The position numbers were made by a program, and so were the translations under genes. From a virus, in IMG/VR virus record IMGVR_UViG_3300030427_000041, positions 1 to 33,152 of that record: a stretch of 33,152 bases of DNA; one strand, 5' to 3'. Under the pieces are notes generated by a model, which did not search any database, was not told the DNA's origin, and was given only the letters and a program-made list of their open reading frames with translations. Shown here in pieces: positions 28,556 through 33,152 of this stretch (positions are counted from its first letter, which is position 1; each line of letters begins with the position of its first letter).

Positions 28556-29499
28556 TTCGCCTCAGAAAAATAGTCTGCCAGTGTCTCAATGTGATGGATC
28601 ATCGAAAGTTTTTTAACCTGACCCAGCCCTGGAAAGTGTTGTTTTGCATGCAACTCTAGGAACTCAGATAAAGCCTTACCATGAAACAGGTTTGATGTTC
28701 CGTGATTGAACTTCGTGACCAGCTTAGAGAGCGCTTCTGCGAACTTTCCAGCAGGATCCGTTGGAGTGCTATTTGAATCTGACACAAAATGGCGCACGTA
28801 CATCTGATCGTCTTTGTCTGGATCAATGAACGTCATGTGAATGGCGACGGCATAAGCAGGTCCACCTGTCTCACTATAGTCATCCCCGACAGTTAGGAAG
28901 TCTCCAAAACCATTCAAACCCAACTCGGAATTAAATGTTACATGCAAATCTGAAAAAAGCTCAACAGCAGGATAACTAGCATTCCGCTGTTTGTTGAATC
29001 CATCCCGAAGCAGCACTCGAGAAGCACTGCTGAACTTCTTTCGGTATAATACAGGGCTAGCCTGTTCGATGAAGACATGTCGTGTATGACTGAGCTCGTC
29101 CCCAAGTTTTTCTGCGAGGCCGTTTTCCTGCAGAAAGCCCGAGTGAATAAAATACGGCCTATGATTTGTATGAGCTTCAAAAAGCGTCATGGCATCTATT
29201 ACCGTCATCGTATCCGTCAATAAGATGCCAGCGCTTACGTTGTCGGTCTCAAGATAGCCTTCCTTGAGAAAAGTCGATATTGCGGCTCCATTTCCAGCTA
29301 AGCTTCCATGTTGAGGATTCACTATTACGATCGCATGCCCACCGCTTTCACAAACCGCGTCAAGCGCACGGGTCAACCCCTTCAGTGCTTCTTTTACGGG
29401 TTCAATTATGGGTATGAAACCAGCCTTCGCCAGCAATTCTGCGGTATCTCGAATAGTGATGAGCTCAAATTGCTTACCGCGAAAGTATGGAAAGTACAT
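28552..29499 (-). CDS. sce7725 family (beta-family) protein, 315 aa
   Basis: The protein begins MYFPYFRGKQFELITIRDTA, followed by IIEPVKEALKGLTRALDAVC, VIVNPQHGSLAG and GILLTDTMTVIDAMTLFEAH. This opening (Y-x-P-x-x-R-G-K-Q-F-E-L-x-A-I/T), the I-I-E-P-V-K block and the V-N-P-x-x-G strand are the sce7725 type of beta-family proteins, which are often encoded beside sce7726 proteins. A TIM-barrel-like alternation of helices and strands is likely. Function is unknown. It lies eight bases after the sce7726-like gene. Confidence 0.82.
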   Translation of the reverse strand: MYFPYFRGKQFELITIRDTAELLAKAGFIPIIEPVKEALKGLTRALDAVCESGGHAIVIVNPQHGSLAGNGAAISTFLKEGYLETDNVSAGILLTDTMTVIDAMTLFEAHTNHRPYFIHSGFLQENGLAEKLGDELSHTRHVFIEQASPVLYRKKFSSASRVLLRDGFNKQRNASYPAVELFSDLHVTFNSELGLNGFGDFLTVGDDYSETGGPAYAVAIHMTFIDPDKDDQMYVRHFVSDSNSTPTDPAGKFAEALSKLVTKFNHGTSNLFHGKALSEFLELHAKQHFPGLGQVKKLSMIHHIETLADYFSEAN

Positions 29500-29507
29500 T
29501 TAACATC

Positions 29508-30404
29508 CTAACTCCAAAATATTGATTGTTCGATTGGAGTTTTAATGGCTTGCACCAGTTTTGCCCCGTCACTTAGCCTTAAGTTGTACATCAATGCGGC
29601 GGCATGCAACGATAAAGGTAGATCTTCGACGAGTCTCTGGAAAGAATGTTGTGTTCGGCTCTGCCTGAGCACCTGAACCATTGCGTCATGGACTTCTCTT
29701 GGATCAAGGCGTTCGTAGAGTTCTGAAAGCGCGCTAAACATCTGAGTGTTTGGCACGGAAGGTACAGGCTTGCCTATGTGTTTGAGAATACGAATTGCCT
29801 CAGTTCTTCGAAGAGCCCCCAGAATGCTGAGTGGTTTAACTTCGTCTGGCCGATCGACGGCTTCTCTAACTGTGCTTATGCTATTCCATCTTTTCAGATA
29901 CATAACGCCTACGTGAAGCGGCGCGAGCTCTTTTATCGCGTTGATGTGACGTTCTGAAGCAATTACATACGTACGAGCAAATATATCGGCGTAGTCTTCT
30001 AGTTGTTTCTCAAGTCTCTGGAGACTGTCACGTTCGGATTTAACCTCATAGACTGTAGATGTGCCGTTCAATATGACAACATCCGCTCTGCTAGCTCCAG
30101 TTCGAAACTCTCTCACCATACTGGCTGTTTTCAGGGAATGTTTACCTAAGAGCACGTTTTGAACTATAGCCGACTGATAAATGTATTCATTTCGGAGGCC
30201 ACTTCGGCGTAATTGAGCGAAGCCAAAGTCAAACGCGTCACCGACGGTGCGAACTTCTTGAAGTTCGAATAGTTCAGCTTGATTTACCAACGAGCTAAAC
30301 TTGGCAGAGCTGCCTTTTTCAGCAAGTTCTCTAACAACGCCGGCCGAAAAAAGGCGAGCAATCGCCGCATCCTTGTGGTGGTCGCGAGTTCTATCTGTGT
30401 ACAT
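29508..30404 (-). CDS. sce7726 family PD-(D/E)XK nuclease-like protein, 298 aa
   Basis: The N-terminal half includes DRTRDHHKDAAIARLFSAGV and MVREFRTGASRADVVILNGT followed by STVYEVKSERDSLQRLEKQL. D108, E120 and K122 make a D-x11-E-x-K motif with the preceding S-R-x-D strand, the core of PD-(D/E)XK folds. This is the sce7726 family. A helical C-terminal part follows. It is the first gene of the operon and probably supplies nucleic acid sensing or cleavage (inference). The region is AT-rich relative to the phages, consistent with lateral transfer. Confidence 0.82.
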   Translation of the reverse strand: MYTDRTRDHHKDAAIARLFSAGVVRELAEKGSSAKFSSLVNQAELFELQEVRTVGDAFDFGFAQLRRSGLRNEYIYQSAIVQNVLLGKHSLKTASMVREFRTGASRADVVILNGTSTVYEVKSERDSLQRLEKQLEDYADIFARTYVIASERHINAIKELAPLHVGVMYLKRWNSISTVREAVDRPDEVKPLSILGALRRTEAIRILKHIGKPVPSVPNTQMFSALSELYERLDPREVHDAMVQVLRQSRTQHSFQRLVEDLPLSLHAAALMYNLRLSDGAKLVQAIKTPIEQSIFWS

Positions 30405-30706
30405 TGGTCGAATTCGCCGCTGCCTTTTCGGGGGACCCTAAACCAAATTTGACCGTTGCACATCAGAAAAACGTCGCGACTGATTGCTCATCAAGTCCAA
30501 GTCGAGGGCCAATCGCTGGCCCAACACGAAGGCATAAGAGATTGGCCAAATGAATATCCGCCTAGAAACTATGGTTTTCAGGCCTCGCACCCATAGCGAA
30601 CTTCCGCTTTCCGCCCTTCCTGCTCGTGCTGCGTCGGCTAGCTGGGAGTTTGATCTCGATCGGCTACCGCCTGACACCGATCATTGGGAAGGAACATGAG
30701 GGGCTG
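30405..30706. other. Non-coding region upstream of the defence-like cassette
   Basis: The 302 bases have base composition between the cassette and the phage. A minus-strand frame of 79 codons (30438-30677) is present but shows no protein-like pattern or ribosome site. The promoter of the three-gene operon should lie near 30405-30470. The phage B right end is probably near 30700, but no transposase-site copies like those at 27158-27343 are seen. Confidence 0.4.
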
Positions 30707-30731
30707 TTTCAACGCCCCTTTAACACCCCCC
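30707..30731 (+). repeat. Dispersed tandem motif, copy F
   Basis: Plus strand: TTTCAACGCCCC then TTTAACACCCCCC. It abuts the stop codon of the ABC-GNAT gene. It links the right-hand phage segment with prophage A, which carries six other copies. Confidence 0.6.
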
Positions 30732-31841
30732 TCACTCGACATACCGAAAGCCCTGCACCGCGCGGAAATGCCCGCCGTAGCCGCTCCCGGCGGGTTTGAG
30801 GCCTTTGCGTGCCCGGGCGGCGGCGAGGGTCTTCATGCTGCGTTCCTTGGCCTCGGCATAGAGGATGGCCGAAACCTGTGCCCAGAGGGGATCGCGGCGC
30901 AGGGCGGCGGCGAGGCCGGGATGCGAGGTGTGAAACAGCATCGGCATCGGTTTGTCGTAGCGGTTCACGCCGCGCCGCCAGAGCGCGCAAACCTCGTTGA
31001 GAAAGCGCAGCCCCAGCCCCGCGCCCTGCCACTCAGGCATGACGACAAGGCGGCAGGCGCGGCCTTCGACCAGCCCCGGCCGGGTCGAGACGGCCAGATG
31101 CGCCACCGGTGCGCCGTCGACGAAGCCCACGTAGTAATTGGCCGCGATCATGCGGGGCAGCTTCAGGTAGTGATGCGGCTCAAAGGCGGGCCAGAAGGAG
31201 CCGTCTGTCTGGTGAATGTCCATGGCAATGCGGGGTGCCCGTCGAAGACGCCTCCAGCGAAACTCGGCCCGGCGGGTGTCGATCACCCAATCGGGCTGCA
31301 ACCAGGACACGACGTCCTCGTGACAGGTGACGGCGACGAACTGGCCAGAGCCCCGCCGCCATGCCTTGGCAAAGGCTGCCGCCCCGATCTGGGCCACGCG
31401 CCGGTCAATGGTCGAGGTGAACTCGTCGAGAATGGCAAAGCTCGGCCGCTCGGCCAGAATGCGCGCGAGCTCGGCCCGGAACTGCTCGCCGGTGGAGAGG
31501 TGGGGATAGGGGCGCAGCCAGCTGGGCACCGTGCCGAGGCCCACGGCGGAGAGGGCGGCCGCGACGGCGTCGAATTCGCCCTCGGGGTCAATCGCGTCGA
31601 TCAGCGCGCCCTCGGGCCACGGGCGCGGGTCAAGCTCCGCTCCGAAGGCTTCGCGGGCGAGCGAGGATTTCCCGCTGCCAGAGGGGCCGACGATGAGGCC
31701 TATCTGCCAGGGCTGTGCTGCCAGATCGGCCTCGACCTCGATGCGGAAATCCGCGTCGCCCTCGACGTTGAAGAGGCTGGAGACCCGGGCGGCGCGGTAG
31801 GTATCCGGGATGGGGCTGGCGTGGTGGATGGCGAGCTTCAT
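30732..31841 (-). CDS. ABC ATPase-GNAT fusion in mom position, putative DNA-modification enzyme, 369 aa
   Basis: Start chosen at ATG 31839-31841 (MKLAIHHASPIPDTYRAARV), overlapping the upstream stop by ATGA. Domain 1 (about 20-200) is an ABC ATPase: Walker A GPSGSGKS (52-59), signature LSTGEQ (115-120), Walker B FAILDE (135-140), H-loop H174. Domain 2 (about 210-369) is GNAT-like, with YVGFVDGAPVAHLAVSTRPG and VVMPEWQGAGLGLRFLNEV (Q262-G-A-G-L-G). Mu Mom is itself a GNAT-fold enzyme that modifies adenine, and its activator gene com lies upstream, as here. I infer a Mom-like anti-restriction modification system with an added ATPase. Substrate is unknown. Confidence 0.75.
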   Translation of the reverse strand: MKLAIHHASPIPDTYRAARVSSLFNVEGDADFRIEVEADLAAQPWQIGLIVGPSGSGKSSLAREAFGAELDPRPWPEGALIDAIDPEGEFDAVAAALSAVGLGTVPSWLRPYPHLSTGEQFRAELARILAERPSFAILDEFTSTIDRRVAQIGAAAFAKAWRRGSGQFVAVTCHEDVVSWLQPDWVIDTRRAEFRWRRLRRAPRIAMDIHQTDGSFWPAFEPHHYLKLPRMIAANYYVGFVDGAPVAHLAVSTRPGLVEGRACRLVVMPEWQGAGLGLRFLNEVCALWRRGVNRYDKPMPMLFHTSHPGLAAALRRDPLWAQVSAILYAEAKERSMKTLAAARARKGLKPAGSGYGGHFRAVQGFRYVE

Positions 31842-32044
31842 GTGACCACCACGCGGCATTTGAAGCCTTGGCGGCGCAACCGGCCGAAGGCGTTGATTTG
31901 AGCCACCTCGTCCTCGAGGAGGACGATGACGCCATATTGCCGCCGGTAGCGGACGCCTTTGGGCAGGCCCGGCGCACCGGGCGGCAGCTCAGGTTTCGGG
32001 AGTGTGGTCGATCTGGTCAAGTTTGGCTCCTTCTCTCTGCGCAT
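31838..32044 (-). CDS. Small protein between com and the ABC-GNAT gene, 68 aa
   Basis: The protein reads MRREKEPNLTRSTTLPKPEL, PPGAPGLPKGVRYRRQYGVI and VLLEDEVAQINAFGRLRRQG, ending FKCRVVVT. Its start overlaps the com-like gene by 56 bases; a later TTG start is possible. The stop overlaps the next start by ATGA, so it is co-translated with the ABC-GNAT protein. No family recognised; its conservation of a compact beta-helix-beta half suggests a partner of the ABC-GNAT protein. Confidence 0.6.
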   Translation of the reverse strand: MRREKEPNLTRSTTLPKPELPPGAPGLPKGVRYRRQYGVIVLLEDEVAQINAFGRLRRQGFKCRVVVT

Positions 32045-32207
32045 CGCGCGTTTGGGGAAGGGCTCTTGGCCTCAGGATATTCATCGCCCGGCAGCGCGGG
32101 CATTTGATCGAGACGCCGGATATTTGCGCCCCTCTCTGATATTTAAATAGCAAACGGCTGCATGCGCAGCAACGCAGTTCTAGACCTTCCAAATCGAATC
32201 GCCTCAT
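31989..32207 (-). CDS. com: Com-like zinc-finger regulator, 72 aa
   Basis: Start chosen at ATG 32205-32207: MRRFDLEGLELRCCACSRLL, FKYQRGAQISGVSIKCPRCR and AMNILRPRA. The C-x-A-C-x-R-L-L-F-K ... I-K-C-P-R-C ... N block is the Com family hallmark, a zinc-finger RNA-binding activator. In Mu, Com binds the com-mom mRNA and allows mom translation. Here it precedes the ABC-GNAT gene. A large hairpin lies just upstream (32280-32321). Confidence 0.82.
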   Translation of the reverse strand: MRRFDLEGLELRCCACSRLLFKYQRGAQISGVSIKCPRCRAMNILRPRALPQTRDAQREGAKLDQIDHTPET

Positions 32208-32209
32208 AG

Positions 32210-32378
32210 TCCCGCCGCCCCCTTGGGGCAGGGAGCGGCCATGAGGTGTTTCTGGTCGGCGGGGGTATGTTTGGTGACTGGCCCCGCGTGCCCGGGCGTG
32301 CCCTCCAGCACGCTCGGGGCCTCCTGTAGGGCGGCCGCTCACGGCCACCGGGTAATCCCCACACATTGGGGGATGTCT
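32210..32378 (-). promoter_or_regulatory. com leader/intergenic region with two hairpins
   Basis: No gene is seen. Directly after the tail gene stop, ATCCCC and GGGGAT (32355-32374) form a six-base hairpin that could end the tail transcript, though the U-tract is weak. Further on, a 12-base stem with a two-base bulge is formed by 32280-32291 (GGCCCCGCGTGC) and 32308-32321 (GCACG-ct-CGGGGCC). In Mu, com-mom has its own regulated promoter here; I cannot assign hexamers. Confidence 0.5.
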
Positions 32379-32672
32379 TCAGATCGACCGGGCGACTGTC
32401 AGGCGCGCCGCATAGGTTTCCGTCTTGCCGCCTTTCGAGGCGCGCAGCTGGACCTCGTAGAGCCCCGCCGCAAATGTCTCCGCAGGCCAGAACACGCGCA
32501 CCACGCCGGCCATGCCGTCCAGGACACTCACCCCCAAGGGGATGGTGGGGCCAGCGCCGAGCGCCCATGCCTCTACAGCGGCCCCGCTGAGATCGGGCGC
32601 GGTGCTGTCCTTCCTGAGAAAGGTGATGACGGCGGAATAGGTGTTTTTCTCGAAGGTCTTCATCTCGTCCAT
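32379..32672 (-). CDS. Small beta-rich tail-associated protein, 97 aa
   Basis: The ATG at 32670-32672 overlaps the upstream stop by one base (TGATG), giving MDEMKTFEKNTYSAVITFLR; an ATG 12 bases earlier is less likely. The pattern SAVITFLRKDSTAPDLSGAA ... GVVRVFWPAETFAAGLYEVQ ... TYAARLTVARSI is an Ig-like/BppU-type beta fold found in baseplate or tail fibre accessory proteins. It ends the tail operon before the com region. Confidence 0.65.
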   Translation of the reverse strand: MDEMKTFEKNTYSAVITFLRKDSTAPDLSGAAVEAWALGAGPTIPLGVSVLDGMAGVVRVFWPAETFAAGLYEVQLRASKGGKTETYAARLTVARSI

Positions 32673-33152
32673 CAGTCTCTCCATTCGGCCACAAAACGTG
32701 GCTCATCCCAAAGAGCGGTAAAGCGTGGTTCATCCCAGAGCGCCGTTGCCCTGAAATCCACCACCCGGCTTGTGTCAGCGGGTGCGGCCTCTGACCCGGA
32801 TGTGCCTCCCGAGACCGCAGACCGGGCCGCGATCAGCGTGGGTTCGGCTGTGAGGCCGGACACACCGCCAGCGTTGGCCGCGCGCAGTGTGACTGCGGCG
32901 GGTATGGCCTCTGCCCCTGACAGCCCTCCTGACGCCGCCGCCTTGACGCTGACATGCACGGCCATGGCCCCGGTGCCAGAGACCCCGCCGCTGGAGGCGC
33001 TGCGCGTCTGCACACGGACCGCCATAGCCTCAGACCCAGATGCGCCTCCTGACGTGGCGCCGCGGCTTGTTTGAGTGCCCGCCTGGGGCAAGGCCTCGGA
33101 TCCCGACGCGCCGCCGCTTGATGCCCCGCGCAGCGCGACCTGCACAGGGGCC
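32672..33152 (-). CDS. Tail protein with 20-residue repeats (5' part outside window)
   Basis: The frame is open to the right edge. Six repeats of 20-22 residues follow the pattern R-x-A-S-S-G-G-x-S-G-s-E-A-(x8), for example RGATSGGASGSEAMAVRVQT and KAAASGGLSGAEAIPAAVTL. The C-terminus repeats ALWDEPRF twice. Repeats suit a beta-solenoid or spacer in a tail fibre or tail tip. Located at the end of a tail operon before com. Function is inferred from position and repeat form. Confidence 0.65.
   Translation of the reverse strand, partial: APVQVALRGASSGGASGSEALPQAGTQTSRGATSGGASGSEAMAVRVQTRSASSGGVSGTGAMAVHVSVKAAASGGLSGAEAIPAAVTLRAANAGGVSGLTAEPTLIAARSAVSGGTSGSEAAPADTSRVVDFRATALWDEPRFTALWDEPRFVAEWRD

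Noticed and set aside
30438-30677. Minus-strand frame of 79 codons upstream of the cassette
   Set aside because: Ser/Arg-rich, no ribosome site, no overlap coupling and unlike any gene nearby.
27021-30731. CRISPR-like interpretation of the repeated GTTTCAAC-type sequences
   Set aside because: Copies are isolated pairs kilobases apart, on both strands, without regular spacers or cas genes.
30684-31901. Long plus-strand open frame (405 codons) opposite the ABC-GNAT gene
   Set aside because: It is the GC-driven antisense shadow of a gene with clear Walker motifs on the other strand and shows no protein-like pattern.
1-33152. tRNA or rRNA genes
   Set aside because: No cloverleaf-like or rRNA-like segment was noticed on either strand in the gaps examined.

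Overview
The window is almost entirely Mu-like (transposable, long non-contractile-tailed) prophage DNA in a GC-rich alphaproteobacterium, most likely a Rhodobacterales/Roseobacter-type host. Pointers to that host are the GTA-type three-helix holin paired with a GH108 muramidase, a GapR (DUF2312) homologue, and the general gene style. Nearly every gene is on the minus strand, so the phage reads from high to low coordinates. Start and stop codons overlap by 1-14 bases at most junctions, which implies long translationally coupled operons.

Prophage A occupies about 27345 down to 1 and continues off the left edge. From its left end it carries four copies of a putative transposase-binding site (27158-27343), a small non-coding segment, and a plus-strand lysogeny unit (CI-like repressor 25926-26396 and a secreted protein 26470-26847). 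A palindromic operator region (25848-25905) separates this from the minus-strand early operon. The early operon holds a Ner-like HTH protein, small proteins, a ParB-like protein, a MuA-type transposase, a MuB-type ATPase, HTH regulators, DUF3164, a GapR homologue, GemA and a Mor/C-type activator. The late operon then follows: endolysin, holin, gp25/gp26/gp27 homologues, five small accessory genes, large terminase, portal, a MuF-JAMM fusion, protease with a nested scaffold, decoration protein and capsid. It continues with a gp35-position protein, an Acb2/Tad1-type anti-CBASS protein, gp36, gpG, tail terminator, tail tube, tail chaperones with a -1 frameshift site, and the start of the tape measure.

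From about 27346 to 30706 lies DNA unlike the phage. Its core is a markedly AT-richer three-gene operon on the minus strand: an sce7726-family PD-(D/E)XK-like protein, an sce7725-family protein, and a RES-domain protein with an N-terminal zinc-ribbon/HEPN-RES-type region. This is the best candidate for an undescribed system. I infer a defence cassette with a possible NAD+-consuming effector.

From about 30707 to the right edge is what looks like the right end of a second Mu-like phage in the same orientation (prophage B). It carries a tail protein with 20-residue repeats, a small Ig-like tail protein, a Com-like zinc-finger regulator, a small protein, and an ABC-ATPase/GNAT fusion in the position of mom. 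A dispersed tandem motif, TTnAAnrCCCC repeated twice, occurs seven times at gene boundaries in both phage parts. This suggests A and B are related, or are two ends of one phage type in tandem. All functional assignments rest on reading motifs by eye; no searches were run.
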